From Streptomyces caelestis (GTDB lineage Bacteria; Actinomycetota; Actinomycetes; Streptomycetales; Streptomycetaceae), in assembly GCF_001279005.1 (NCBI RefSeq), contig NZ_LGCN01000212.1, forward strand, positions 1-64,000: DNA of 64,000 nt, in the 5' to 3' direction. A program made the translations under genes and the position numbers. This document shows positions 1 to 8,577 of this stretch, piece after piece. The notes beneath the pieces are model-generated. The model was given only the letters and a program-made list of their open reading frames with translations. It was not told the origin of the DNA and did no database searches. Positions within the stretch are counted from its first letter, which is position 1. Each line of letters begins with the position of its first letter.

Positions 1-1
1 G

Positions 2-700
2 GGCGGCGGCGGCAAGAAGGCCGGGATCGTCATCGGCGCCGTCGCCATCGTCGCGGCCCTCGGCGTGGGCGCGTACTTCGTGCTCGGCTCGGGCGGCGGA
101 ACCGGCGGCCCGGAGGACGACGGCCCGCACAAGCTCACCACGCCGGCGACCGTGCTCGGCGGCGAGTACAAGAAGGGTGACGCCGCGGACAGTGGCGGAT
201 TCGACGAGAAGGACATCAAGAACGCCGAGAAGTACGGCGTCAAGGACGCCAAGGACGTCAACGCCGGCTACCAGGCCGGGGACGAGTCCAATCCGCTCGC
301 CATGAAGATGATCAACTTCATGGGGGTCTACGGCGACATCGGCGACCCGGAGAAGGTCGTCGACGCCATGTTCGCCGAGATGAAGAAGAACGCCTCCCAG
401 GACGAGGGGACCGAGGGGGAGGTCGTCGGCAGCCCGAAGAGCTACCAGCCGGACGGTCTGGACGGCGCGGTCCTGAAGTGCCAGGAGACGAAGGTCAGCA
501 ACAGCGACGCCGAGTCGGGGGACGCGGCCGTCGGGCCGTCGGAGTTCAGCGTGCCGGTGTGCATCTGGGGCGACCACAGCACGCTGGGCGTCGTCATCCA
601 CATCGAACTGGCCGACGCCATGGCCGGCAAGGCCGGCGACCTGGGGAAGGCCGCCGAGCTGACCGCCGAGTTCCGCGAGGACGTCCGCGTCAAGGCCTGA
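2..700 (+). CDS. Membrane-anchored extracytoplasmic protein, 5' end outside window
   Basis: The frame is open from the first bases, so the true start lies upstream. The visible part begins with a Gly/Lys-rich stretch (GGGGKK). A single hydrophobic membrane segment of about 20 residues follows ([21 protein letters not shown]), then a Gly-rich linker and about 190 hydrophilic residues with two Cys that could form a disulfide. This is the usual layout of Streptomyces proteins with a Pro/Gly-rich cytoplasmic N-terminus, one membrane helix and an external domain. I do not recognise the external domain, so no function is assigned. It converges on clpX and the two share a hairpin terminator. Confidence 0.75.
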   Translation, partial: GGGGKKAGIVIGAVAIVAALGVGAYFVLGSGGGTGGPEDDGPHKLTTPATVLGGEYKKGDAADSGGFDEKDIKNAEKYGVKDAKDVNAGYQAGDESNPLAMKMINFMGVYGDIGDPEKVVDAMFAEMKKNASQDEGTEGEVVGSPKSYQPDGLDGAVLKCQETKVSNSDAESGDAAVGPSEFSVPVCIWGDHSTLGVVIHIELADAMAGKAGDLGKAAELTAEFREDVRVKA

Positions 701-717
701 CGCGACGCGTGCACGTG

Positions 718-753
718 CGAAAGGGGCCCCGGCCGATGCCGGGGCCCCTTTCG
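718..753. terminator. Bidirectional hairpin terminator between gene 1 and clpX
   Basis: Perfect 16-bp inverted repeat (CGAAAGGGGCCCCGGC and its complement) around a 4-nt CGAT loop, between two convergent genes. It starts with A and ends with T tracts, so it can work on both strands. Confidence 0.9.
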
Positions 754-769
754 CGTCGGTGTGGGGCGT

Positions 770-2056
770 CTACGCCGTCTTCTGCTCGCCCGAGCCCCGG
801 CCGCGGGCGTCGCGCGGGATCAGGGTCGGGTTGACGTTGGAGAGGACCACGTCGGCCGTGATGACGACGCGGGCGACGTCCTTGCGGGACGGGACCTCGT
901 ACATCACGCCCTGGAGGACCTCCTCCATGATGGCGCGCAGGCCGCGGGCGCCGGTCTGGCGGAGGATGGCCTGGTCGGCGATGGCCTCCAGCGCCTCGCG
1001 CTCGAAGTCCAGCTCCACGCCGTCGAGTTCGAAGAGGCGCTGGTACTGCTTCACCAGCGCGTTGCGCGGCTCGACGAGGATCTGGAGCAGGGCCTCGCGG
1101 TCGAGGTTGTGGACGCTGGTGATGACCGGGAGCCGGCCGATGAACTCGGGGATCATGCCGAACTTGACCAGGTCCTCCGGCATGACCTCCTCGAACTGGT
1201 CCTTGGACTCCCGCTCCTGCTTGGAGATGATCGTCGCGCCGAAGCCGATGCCCTTGGCGCCCGCCCGGCCCTCGATGATCTTCTCCAGTCCGGCGAAGGC
1301 GCCGCCCACGATGAACAGCACGTTCGTCGTGTCGATCTGGATGAACTCCTGGTGCGGGTGCTTGCGGCCGCCCTGCGGCGGGACGGAGGCCGTGGTGCCC
1401 TCGAGGATCTTCAGCAGGGCCTGCTGCACGCCCTCACCGCTGACGTCACGGGTGATCGACGGGTTCTCGCTCTTCCGGGCGACCTTGTCGATCTCGTCGA
1501 TGTAGATGATCCCGGTCTCGGCCTTCTTGACGTCGTAGTCGGCCGCCTGGATCAGCTTCAGCAGGATGTTCTCGACGTCCTCGCCGACGTACCCCGCCTC
1601 CGTGAGCGCCGTGGCGTCGGCGATCGCGAACGGGACGTTCAGCATGCGGGCGAGGGTCTGGGCCAGCAGGGTCTTGCCGGAGCCCGTGGGGCCCAGCAGG
1701 AGGATGTTGGACTTCGCCAGCTCGATGGCGTCGTCACGGCCCTGCGCGCCGCCGTTCTCGCCGGCCTGGACGCGCTTGTAGTGGTTGTACACGGCGACGG
1801 AGAGGGCCTTCTTGGCCGCCTCCTGCCCCACCACGTACCCCTCGAGGAACTCGTAGATCTCGCGGGGCTTGGGCAGTTCCTCCCAGCGGACCTCGCTGGT
1901 CTCGGCGAGCTCTTCCTCGATGATCTCGTTGCAGAGATCGATGCACTCGTCGCAGATGTACACACCGGGCCCTGCGATGAGCTTCTTGACCTGCTTCTGG
2001 CTCTTGCCGCAGAACGAGCACTTGAGCAGATCGCCGCCGTCACCGATGCGTGCCAC
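770..2056 (-). CDS. clpX: ATP-dependent Clp protease ATPase subunit ClpX
   Basis: AAA+ unfoldase that recognises substrates and feeds them to the ClpP peptidase in the cytoplasm. At 428 aa it is full length. The N-terminal zinc-binding domain has the Cys4 pattern at residues 13/16/35/38. Walker A (GPTGSGKT) is at about 122-129 and Walker B (IIYIDEID) at about 183-190. A KGIGFG segment near residue 270 matches the IGF loop that docks on ClpP. The GTG start at 2056 follows an AGGGGA ribosome site. It is the last gene of the tig-clpP1-clpP2-clpX order and is separated from clpP2 by 183 nt containing a large inverted repeat, so it may have its own promoter. Confidence 0.98.
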   Translation of the reverse strand: MARIGDGGDLLKCSFCGKSQKQVKKLIAGPGVYICDECIDLCNEIIEEELAETSEVRWEELPKPREIYEFLEGYVVGQEAAKKALSVAVYNHYKRVQAGENGGAQGRDDAIELAKSNILLLGPTGSGKTLLAQTLARMLNVPFAIADATALTEAGYVGEDVENILLKLIQAADYDVKKAETGIIYIDEIDKVARKSENPSITRDVSGEGVQQALLKILEGTTASVPPQGGRKHPHQEFIQIDTTNVLFIVGGAFAGLEKIIEGRAGAKGIGFGATIISKQERESKDQFEEVMPEDLVKFGMIPEFIGRLPVITSVHNLDREALLQILVEPRNALVKQYQRLFELDGVELDFEREALEAIADQAILRQTGARGLRAIMEEVLQGVMYEVPSRKDVARVVITADVVLSNVNPTLIPRDARGRGSGEQKTA

Positions 2057-2160
2057 GGTGTGCTTCCCCTTCGCCTGGGAGTCGCCTGGACGCGGGCGTC
2101 CGGCGGCTCCTGGTGCTGCCTTATGTCCGACGGTACCTTGCCTGGCCCCCCGTTCGGGCC

Positions 2161-2212
2161 CCCCTTGGCACGGTTCACTTTGACGTGGACCGTCCCAAAC
2201 CGTGCCAAGGGG
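2161..2212. promoter_or_regulatory. 15-bp perfect inverted repeat between clpP2 and clpX
   Basis: CCCCTTGGCACGGTT at 2161-2175 and its exact complement AACCGTGCCAAGGGG at 2198-2212, separated by 22 nt. It sits about 105 nt upstream of the clpX start and just after the clpP2 stop. It could be a terminator or processing hairpin for the clpP1P2 transcript, or an operator in front of clpX. The long loop and lack of a T tract argue against a classic intrinsic terminator. Confidence 0.6.
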
Positions 2213-2239
2213 CGGCAGACGTTACACCCCCGTCCCGCG

Positions 2240-2932
2240 TCAGCGCAGGCTGGAGTTGTCCATCTTCCGGGTGGTGATGATCTGGTCGATCAGGCCGTAC
2301 TCCAGCGCGTCCTCGGCCGTGAGGATCTTGTCGCGCTCGATGTCCTCGCGGATCTTGTCGAGCGGCCGGGTGGAGTGCTTGGCCAGCATCTCCTCCAGCT
2401 GGCTCCGCATCCGGAGGATCTCGTTGGCGGCGATCTCCAGGTCGGAGACCTGACCGCGGCCGGTCTCGCTGTACGGCTGGTGGATCAGCACGCGCGCGTT
2501 CGGCAGCGCCATGCGCTTGCCGGGCGTGCCGGCGGCCAGCAGGACGGCGGCGGCGGAGGCCGCCTGGCCCATGCAGACCGTCTGGATGTCCGGCTTCACG
2601 TACTGCATCGTGTCGTAGATCGCCGTGAGCGCGGTGAAGGAACCGCCGGGGCTGTTGATGTAGACCGAGATGTCCCGGTCGGGGTCCATCGACTCCAGGC
2701 ACAGCAGCTGCGCCATGACGTCGTTGGCCGAGGCGTCGTCGATCTGGACGCCGAGGAAGATCACGCGCTCCTCGAAGAGCTTCGCGTACGGGTCGTACTC
2801 GCGGATGCCCTGGGAGGTGCGCTCGACGAAGCGCGGGATGACGTAGCGGGACTCGGCCGAGGGGCCGGTGTACCGGCTCTCGGAGGCGGCGGGCGTGCGG
2901 TCGTACAGGCCGCTGCCGGGGAAGCTGTTCAC
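2240..2932 (-). CDS. clpP2: ATP-dependent Clp protease proteolytic subunit ClpP2
   Basis: Serine peptidase subunit of the Clp barrel, about 230 aa. The catalytic Ser lies in GQAASAAA (about S126) and the His in LIHQP (about H151). YINSPGG and the head-domain motifs are present. The GTG start at 2932 is chosen because AGGAG lies just upstream and the protein then begins [11 protein letters not shown], as in other actinobacterial ClpP2; the frame is open further upstream but there it encodes low-complexity Pro/Ser. It follows clpP1 by 111 nt on the same strand and probably shares its transcript. ClpP1 and ClpP2 are expected to form a mixed two-ring barrel. Confidence 0.97.
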   Translation of the reverse strand: MNSFPGSGLYDRTPAASESRYTGPSAESRYVIPRFVERTSQGIREYDPYAKLFEERVIFLGVQIDDASANDVMAQLLCLESMDPDRDISVYINSPGGSFTALTAIYDTMQYVKPDIQTVCMGQAASAAAVLLAAGTPGKRMALPNARVLIHQPYSETGRGQVSDLEIAANEILRMRSQLEEMLAKHSTRPLDKIREDIERDKILTAEDALEYGLIDQIITTRKMDNSSLR

Positions 2933-3043
2933 GGTGTCTCCTGAAAGGGGCTGAGGCGGTCGGCTGGGGCTGCTGGGGCTTGTCGATGCCGGGCCCTGGG
3001 GCCCGGGGGCGTCCACGGGGCCGTGAGGGCCCCGTGAGGCCGC

Positions 3044-3661
3044 TCAGGCCCCGGTGCCGCCGCCGCCCGGCATGCCGGCGGCCGTGGGGATCACGTCGTC
3101 GATGAGGCCGTACTCCTTGGCCTCGAAGGCGTCGAACCAGCGGTCGCGGTCGGAGTCGCGGGTGATCTGCTCGACCGACTGGCCGGTGTGCTGGGAGGTC
3201 AGCTCGGCCATGCGCTTCTTGGTGTGCAGCAGCCGCTCGGCGTGGATCTTGATGTCCGAGGCCGAGCCGGCCAGACCGGCGGACGGCTGGTGGATCAGGA
3301 TCTCGGCGTTCGGCAGCGCGAAACGCTTGCCGGGGGTGCCGGCGCTCAGCAGGAACTGGCCCATCGAGGCCGCGAGGCCCATGGCGATGGTCACCACGTC
3401 GTTCTTGATGAACTGCATGGTGTCGTAGATCGCCATGCCGGCCGTGATGGAGCCGCCGGGGCTGTTGATGTACAGGTAGATGTCCTTGTCCGGGTCGGCG
3501 GCAAGGAGCAGCAGCTGTGCGGTGATCTTGTTGGCAATGTCGTCGTCGACCGGCTGGCCGAGGAAGATGATCCGCTCGTTGAGCAGCCGGTTGTAGACCT
3601 GGTCGCCGAGGCCACCACCGATGGAGGGCTCGCCGGCGGCGGAGGGCATCAGATTCGTCAC
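3044..3661 (-). CDS. clpP1: ATP-dependent Clp protease proteolytic subunit ClpP1
   Basis: Clp peptidase subunit of about 205 aa. The catalytic Ser is in GLAASMG (about S99) and the His in LIHQP (about H124). A GTG start at 3661 fits an AGGTGG ribosome site 4 nt upstream; an in-frame ATG four codons later (3649) is the alternative. It is first of the clpP1-clpP2 pair, downstream of tig on the same strand. In Streptomyces the clpP1P2 operon is activated by ClgR, and a matching box is found upstream at 3808-3821. Confidence 0.97.
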   Translation of the reverse strand: MTNLMPSAAGEPSIGGGLGDQVYNRLLNERIIFLGQPVDDDIANKITAQLLLLAADPDKDIYLYINSPGGSITAGMAIYDTMQFIKNDVVTIAMGLAASMGQFLLSAGTPGKRFALPNAEILIHQPSAGLAGSASDIKIHAERLLHTKKRMAELTSQHTGQSVEQITRDSDRDRWFDAFEAKEYGLIDDVIPTAAGMPGGGGTGA

Positions 3662-3807
3662 GTATCCACCTGCTCGTCTTGCGACGGCGCCGGGCCGTCT
3701 CACGTATCCCTGCGGGGGCCCCGGCGGTTTCGCCGTGGTTTCCTGGCCCCCCGTTATTCATGGACCCTAACGCGGTGGCTCCGCCGGGGAATCCCGGTAA
3801 CGGGGGT

Positions 3808-3821
3808 GTTCGCCGGGGGCG
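3808..3821. promoter_or_regulatory. Putative ClgR box upstream of clpP1
   Basis: GTTCGC, 5 nt, GCG, about 147 nt upstream of the clpP1 start. This agrees with the GTTCGC-N5-GCG core I recall for Streptomyces ClgR-controlled clp and lon promoters. On the minus strand a possible -10 (TAGGGT, 3764-3769) lies downstream of it. This is a motif match only. Confidence 0.5.
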
Positions 3822-3907
3822 TAGAGGGGCGCCTGTTCGGTTTGCGGGCGGCGGAGCCGCACACCGGCGTCGCCCCGCGCTCCCGGGGACGTCGTCCCGC
3901 CGTACGG

Positions 3908-3941
3908 CGAAGGGCCCCGGCGTGATCGCCGGGGCCCTTCG
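3908..3941. terminator. Hairpin terminator downstream of tig
   Basis: Perfect 15-bp stem (CGAAGGGCCCCGGCG and its complement) with a TGAT loop, 26 nt past the tig stop. It would insulate tig from clpP1. Confidence 0.88.
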
Positions 3942-3967
3942 TACGTCGGTCGCGTGGGACGCGAGGG

Positions 3968-5383
3968 TCAGCCCTCGGTCTTCTCCTCGGCCGCGGACTC
4001 GGTGGCCCCGGCCTGCTCGGCGCCCTCGGCCGACTCGGTGGCCTCGGCCGACTCGGTGGCCTCGTCCTCTTCCTCGTCCTCGAGGTCCACGATCTCGCCG
4101 TTGGTGTCCTTGACCGTGGCCTTCTCGACCACGGAGGCCAGGGCCTTGCCGCGGGCGACCTCGCCGACGAGGAGCGGGACCTGGCCCTGCTCGACGACGG
4201 CCTGGGCGAACTGGTCGGGGGACATGCCGGAGGAGGCGGCGCGCCGCATGAGGTGCTCGGTGAGCTCCTCCTGGTTGACGTTCAGCTTCTCCTGCTTGAC
4301 GAGCTCGTCGAGCACGAACTGGGTCTTGATGCCCTTGACCGCGGCCTCGCGGGTCTCGGTCTCGAACTCCTCCTCGGTCTTGCCCTGGATCTCCAGGTAC
4401 TTCGCGAGGTCGAGGCCCATCTGGCCGAGCTGGTGGTGCTCGAGGTTGTGCTTGCGGGTGTTGATCTCGTCCTCGAGCAGCTTCTCGGGGACCGGGACCT
4501 CGACCAGCTCGAGCAGCTTCTCCAGGACGCGCTCCTGGGCCTGCGTGGCCTGGTCGTACTGCTTCATGTTCTCCAGGCGCTTGCGGCTGTCCGCCTTCAG
4601 CTCCTCGAGGGTGTCGAACTCGGACGCGAGCTGGGCGAACTCGTCGTCCAGCTCCGGCAGCTCACGGGCGGCGACCTGGGACACCTTGACGGTGACCTCG
4701 GCCTCCTTGCCGGCCGCCGAGCCGCCCTTGAGCTCGGAGGTGAAGGTGGCCTCGCCACCGGCCTCCAGGCCCTTCACGGCGTCGTCGATGCCGTCCAGCA
4801 GCTCGCCGGAGCCGATGGTGTACGACACGCCGTTCGCGACGCCGTCCTCGAGGACCTCGCCGTCGACCTTGGCCTCCAGGTCGATGGTGACGACGTCGCC
4901 GTCCTCGGCGGCGCGCTCCACCGGGGAGGTGGAGGCGAAGCGCTCGCGGAGCTGCTCCACCGACTTCTCGACGTCCTCGTCGGTGACCTCGACGGCGTCG
5001 ACCTCGACCTCGATGCCGGAGTAGTCCGGGATCTCGATGGCCGGGCGGATGTCGACCTCGGCGGTGAAGTTCAGCGTCTCGCCGTCCTTCAGCTCCGTGA
5101 TGTCGACCTCGGGCTGGCCCAGCGGGTTCAGCTCGGCCTCGTTGACCGCGTCGGTGTAGAACTTCGGGAGGGCGTCGTTGACGGCCTCCTCCAGCACCGC
5201 ACCGCGGCCGAAGCGCTGGTCGATGACCCGGGCCGGGACCTTGCCCTTGCGGAAGCCCTTCACCGTGACCTGCTGGTTGATCTTCTTGTACGCCGCGTCG
5301 AGGCTGTCCTTGAGCTCCTCGAAGGGCACCTCGACAGTGAGCCGAACCCGGGTCGGGTTCAGGGTCTCCACGGCGCTCTTCAC
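3968..5383 (-). CDS. tig: Trigger factor, ribosome-associated chaperone
   Basis: Ribosome-bound chaperone and peptidyl-prolyl isomerase that receives nascent chains; about 471 aa, usual for actinobacteria. The N-terminal ribosome-binding domain contains the GFRKGKVP signature. A central FKBP-like domain and a long helical C-terminal domain follow. The tail is unusually acidic, with repeats of EATESAE type, as in streptomycete homologues. The GTG start at 5383 is preceded by AAGGAG; the frame stays open upstream but without a better start. It lies directly upstream of clpP1P2-clpX, the usual folding and proteolysis neighbourhood. Confidence 0.97.
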   Translation of the reverse strand: MKSAVETLNPTRVRLTVEVPFEELKDSLDAAYKKINQQVTVKGFRKGKVPARVIDQRFGRGAVLEEAVNDALPKFYTDAVNEAELNPLGQPEVDITELKDGETLNFTAEVDIRPAIEIPDYSGIEVEVDAVEVTDEDVEKSVEQLRERFASTSPVERAAEDGDVVTIDLEAKVDGEVLEDGVANGVSYTIGSGELLDGIDDAVKGLEAGGEATFTSELKGGSAAGKEAEVTVKVSQVAARELPELDDEFAQLASEFDTLEELKADSRKRLENMKQYDQATQAQERVLEKLLELVEVPVPEKLLEDEINTRKHNLEHHQLGQMGLDLAKYLEIQGKTEEEFETETREAAVKGIKTQFVLDELVKQEKLNVNQEELTEHLMRRAASSGMSPDQFAQAVVEQGQVPLLVGEVARGKALASVVEKATVKDTNGEIVDLEDEEEDEATESAEATESAEGAEQAGATESAAEEKTEG

Positions 5384-5488
5384 GGTTCGGTCTCCTTGTG
5401 GCTGACTTCTCGGGTTCCGCCGGACCAGAAAGGCCCGGCCGATTCGCCGCCCGGAGGACTTCAGAGACACACAGGGCGTGCAGTTTGC

Positions 5489-5517
5489 ATAGTAACGGCA
5501 GCGGCTACGGCACCCAA
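5489..5517 (-). promoter_or_regulatory. Putative vegetative promoter of tig
   Basis: On the minus strand, TTGGGT (5512-5517) and TACTAT (5489-5494) are separated by 17 nt, about 105 nt upstream of the tig start. The spacing and -10 fit a principal-sigma promoter. Confidence 0.5.
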
Positions 5518-5548
5518 AAGGCGATCATCGCTGCATGAGGCAGGTGGC

Positions 5549-5625
5549 TGGTCGGGGTGGCGGGATTTGAACCCACGGCCTTCCGCTCCCAAAGCGGACG
5601 CGCTACCAAGCTGCGCCACACCCCG
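5549..5625 (-). tRNA. tRNA-Pro (anticodon TGG)
   Basis: 77 nt including an encoded CCA. The acceptor stem CGGGGTG pairs with CACCCCG; discriminator A is followed by CCA. The anticodon arm has loop CTTTGGGAG with anticodon TGG, and the T-loop is GTTCAAATC. Transcribed with the tig strand. Confidence 0.97.
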
Positions 5626-5790
5626 TCTGGTGCGACACGTAGGGTACATGCACCCGGGCGAAACGGCCGCCGCGTTTCGCGGGCGCGGCGGGGAGCCGGA
5701 GGCGGGACGGACACGGGGTGTGCGACGAGGGGGCACGACCCGCTACGATGCCTCTCAGTGCCGCGGCCACCGACGCGCGGCGCGCTCCGT

Positions 5791-5864
5791 GCGGGCGTAG
5801 CTCAATGGTAGAGCCCTAGTCTTCCAAACTAGCTACGCGGGTTCGATTCCCGTCGCCCGCTCCA
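5791..5864 (+). tRNA. tRNA-Gly (anticodon TCC)
   Basis: 74 nt including an encoded CCA. The acceptor stem GCGGGCG pairs with CGCCCGC. The anticodon loop is CTTCCAA with TCC, and the T-loop is GTTCGATTC. A hairpin terminator follows directly. Confidence 0.97.
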
Positions 5865-5868
5865 TACG

Positions 5869-5914
5869 GCTCAGGGCCGGGTCGGAGGATCATTCCTCCG
5901 GCCCGGCCCTGAGC
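5869..5914 (+). terminator. Hairpin terminator after tRNA-Gly
   Basis: GCTCAGGGCCGGG-T-CGGAGG, 6-nt loop, and the complementary arm with a single mismatch. It begins 4 nt past the tRNA 3' end. Confidence 0.85.
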
Positions 5915-6059
5915 GTTCTCCGGGCCCCGGCCGGTCGGTTCGGCTCCTCGATCGCCCGCGGCCCCGCGGAGAAGAGCGGAAGCCGGGCTGCCGGGGCGGA
6001 CGGGTCGGGGAGTGGTTCCCGGGTCGGCCCGGATCGTTTCCGCGCGGGGGCGGGCGGGG

Positions 6060-6254
6060 TCAGAAGCTGATGGAGTTGATCATCCCGGCTATCGAGTCCA
6101 GGAACCGCTGGATGTCGTCGGCCATGCCGGTGGAGGCGAGGAAGAAGCCGAAGAGGATGGCGACGATCGCCGGCCCCGGCTTGATGGAGCCGCTTCTCAT
6201 CAGCACCACCAAGATGATCGCCAACAGCAGCACCACGGACAGTGAAATGGCCAC
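6060..6254 (-). CDS. Small two-helix membrane protein
   Basis: 64 aa, beginning MAISLSVVLLLAIILVVLM. It has two hydrophobic segments (about 4-20 and 28-46) around a short basic loop (RSGSIKPG), and ends in a short amphipathic tail. Similar tiny membrane proteins are common in Streptomyces genomes, but I know of no assigned function. Codon usage is normal and it stands alone between the tRNA-Gly terminator and a long gene-free stretch. Confidence 0.65.
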   Translation of the reverse strand: MAISLSVVLLLAIILVVLMRSGSIKPGPAIVAILFGFFLASTGMADDIQRFLDSIAGMINSISF

Positions 6255-6879
6255 AACTGATCACACCCTCGGTCGGTTCCGCTTCCCCGGCCCGGGCGAC
6301 GCGACCCCGCGCACCCCGCCAGAACCATCGTGCCACCAACACGGCCGCCCTATGCGGCCGCTGACGCATCATCCGTCCCGGCGTGACCGGACCCGCCCGC
6401 ACGCGGCCGTCCGCACGGGCCAACGGGACGGCGTCGCACGGCAATTCGAGAGAACACCCGCACAGGGAATTCATCCGGATCGTTTCCGTCCCCACACAAT
6501 GCGTTCGCAGCTCATTCGAATTGCCGCCGCAGGTTCTCCGGCGCCCCTTCGCGCGATACGGGAAAGACATAACGAAGCCGGACATACCGGCGGAGTCGCC
6601 TGCCGACCCCATGCATGGTCCGGTCCGGAATAATCACGACAAAGACACCCCGCCCGGTGTCCAAGTCCCTTATAGGCGCAGCGTGTCGGCCATCACGCCG
6701 ATCACGTCGCGGACTTTCCCGAATCCGGGGTATCCGAGTCGAATACCAGGTACGACGTCGGGCGTTTTACGAAATCCCGCGGACAACGCTAGGGTGCCTC
6801 AGATGTTCCACGCTGCCTCGTCCCCCGCACACGCAGCGAGCTCACCGATCGACTCCCCGAGTCCCCGCCGGGAGGGTCA
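6255..6879. other. Gene-free stretch upstream of the acyltransferase gene
   Basis: About 625 nt with lower GC than its surroundings in places. I see no convincing coding frame, tRNA or long repeat. The open frames here lack ribosome sites and streptomycete codon bias. It presumably holds the promoters of the divergent genes at 6254 and 6880. Confidence 0.5.
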
Positions 6880-8082
6880 GTGACGAACTCGCAGCGACCG
6901 TACGGCAACCGCAGAACACCGCTCCCCCCTGCGCAGTCACCGGCGCCCGGAGTGCCGAGCCCGCGCGCGGAGAGCCCGGGCACGGAGAGCCGGCGCGGTG
7001 ACCGGCCGGCGCCGTCCGGCAGACAGCGCGACGCGTTCTTCGACAACGCCAAGTACCTGGCGATCGTGCTGGTGGCGGTCGGGCACGCCTGGGAGCCCCT
7101 CAAGGGGGACAGCCGGGTCCTGGAGGCGGCGTACACGGTCGTGTACTCGTTCCACATGCCGGCGTTCATCATCATCTCCGGCTTCTTCTCGCGCAGCTTC
7201 GACATGCGGCCCGACCGGCTGCGCCGGCTGGTCACCGGCGTCGCCGTGCCGTACATCGTGTTCGAGACCGCCTACCCCCTGTTCCGGCGGGTCGTCGACG
7301 ACGCCCCGGAGCAGGAGATCAGCCTGCTCGACCCCTGGTACCTGACCTGGTTCCTGGTCGCGCTGTTCGTGTGGCGGCTGACCACGCCGATCTGGAACGC
7401 GGTGCGGCACCCGCTGCCGCTGGCCCTCGGCATCGCCGCGCTGGCCAGTGTCACCCCCGGGATCGGGAACGATCTCGACCTGCAGCGCGTGCTGCAGTTC
7501 CTGCCGTACTTCGTGCTCGGCCTGTGCATGCGGCCGGACCACTTCCACCTGGTGCGCCGCCGGGCGGTGCGGATCGCGGCGGTGCCGGTGTTCGCGGCGG
7601 CGCTGGCCTTCGGCTGGTGGGCGGTGCCGCGGATGGACACCGCGTGGTTCTACCACCGTGACGCCGCGCAGGAGCTGGGCGCACCGTGGTGGGCCGGCCC
7701 GGTCATGGTGTTCGCGATGTTCGGCTGCTCGCTGCTGCTGACCGCCTGCTTCTTCGCCTGGGTGCCGGGCCGCCGCACGTGGTTCACGGCGCTCGGCGCG
7801 GGCACGCTGTACGGCTATCTGCTGCACGGCTTCGTGGTGAAGGCCGGCGACTACCGGGGCTGGTTCGAGCACTCCGTGCTGCATCAGCCGCTCGGCGAGA
7901 TCGCCGTGAGCGTCCTGGCGGCGGTCATGGTGACGCTGCTGTGCACCGCCCCCGTACGGCGGGTGTTCCGGTGCGTGATGGAGCCGAGGATGGAGTGGGC
8001 GTTCAAGCGGGACGCCGCGGAAACGGCCCGTGCACGCGAGCCGCGGGAGAAGAGGGAGACCCGCGAGAAGGTCTCCGTCTAG
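6880..8082 (+). CDS. Acyltransferase family (OafA/Acyl_transf_3-like) integral membrane protein
   Basis: 400 aa with about ten predicted membrane segments. After a Pro/Arg-rich cytoplasmic leader of about 50 residues comes the family signature: RDAFFDNAKYLAIVLVAVGH followed by YSFHMPAFIIISGFF. The first conserved His (VGH) is the expected catalytic residue of family 3 acyltransferases, which modify cell-surface sugars or lipids. The GTG start at 6880 has GGAGGG upstream. The substrate cannot be told. It is monocistronic and converges on the HD gene with 6 nt between stops, so no separate terminator is visible. Confidence 0.85.
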   Translation: MTNSQRPYGNRRTPLPPAQSPAPGVPSPRAESPGTESRRGDRPAPSGRQRDAFFDNAKYLAIVLVAVGHAWEPLKGDSRVLEAAYTVVYSFHMPAFIIISGFFSRSFDMRPDRLRRLVTGVAVPYIVFETAYPLFRRVVDDAPEQEISLLDPWYLTWFLVALFVWRLTTPIWNAVRHPLPLALGIAALASVTPGIGNDLDLQRVLQFLPYFVLGLCMRPDHFHLVRRRAVRIAAVPVFAAALAFGWWAVPRMDTAWFYHRDAAQELGAPWWAGPVMVFAMFGCSLLLTACFFAWVPGRRTWFTALGAGTLYGYLLHGFVVKAGDYRGWFEHSVLHQPLGEIAVSVLAAVMVTLLCTAPVRRVFRCVMEPRMEWAFKRDAAETARAREPREKRETREKVSV

Positions 8083-8088
8083 CTCCGT

Positions 8089-8574
8089 CTAGGAGTCGCC
8101 CTCCCCCGCCACGAGACCGAGGAGTGCGCGCATCCGCGCGTACTTCTCGGTCAGCCGTGTGCGGGTCGGCCCGTCCAGTGCGGCCAGCCGGGCCGGGTCG
8201 GCGTTGTGCGCCAGGTCCGCCTCCTTCACCAGCAGCGCGCCGGGCGTGGCGAGGATCCGGGCCGCGTACGCCTCGGGGGACTCCCCGGACCGTTTGGTGA
8301 CCGCGAGGACGATGTCCTTGGTCCGCCGGGTCAGCGCGGCCTCCTCCAGCCGGCGCCGCGACAGCCTGTCGTCCTCGACGGCGTCGTGCAGCCAGGCCGC
8401 CGCGATCTGCTCCTCGTCGCCGCCGCGGGCCCGTACCCCTTCGGCGACGGCCCGGAGGTGTTCGGCGTAGGGCCGGCCCGCCTTGTCGGTCTGGCCGGTG
8501 TGCGCGGCGCGGGCGACGGCCTCGATCTCGGCCAGGGACAGCGGTGTCGTCTCGGTCACCCGCCCAGTGTGCAC
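8089..8574 (-). CDS. HD-domain protein (RelA/SpoT-like hydrolase fold)
   Basis: 161 aa. The segment AHTGQTDKAGRPYAEH, then AAAWLHDAVED and EADLAHN, follow the His/His-Asp/Asp order of stand-alone HD phosphohydrolases related to the SpoT hydrolase domain. There is no synthetase or regulatory domain. Two GTG starts are possible (8574 and 8559) and neither has a good ribosome site. The gene begins 3 nt after the upstream phosphatase stop, so translational coupling is likely. The substrate is unknown; a (p)ppGpp-like nucleotide is a guess from the fold only. Confidence 0.8.
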   Translation of the reverse strand: MHTGRVTETTPLSLAEIEAVARAAHTGQTDKAGRPYAEHLRAVAEGVRARGGDEEQIAAAWLHDAVEDDRLSRRRLEEAALTRRTKDIVLAVTKRSGESPEAYAARILATPGALLVKEADLAHNADPARLAALDGPTRTRLTEKYARMRALLGLVAGEGDS

Positions 8575-8577
8575 GGG

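Noticed and set aside
761..2944. Long open frame on the plus strand antisense to clpX and clpP2
   Set aside because: It is a GC-skew shadow: composition is Leu/Asp/Arg/Val low complexity, no ribosome site, fully antisense to well-known genes.
6255..6879. Several short open frames upstream of the acyltransferase gene
   Set aside because: No ribosome sites, no recognisable domains and codon positions lack the expected third-base GC peak.
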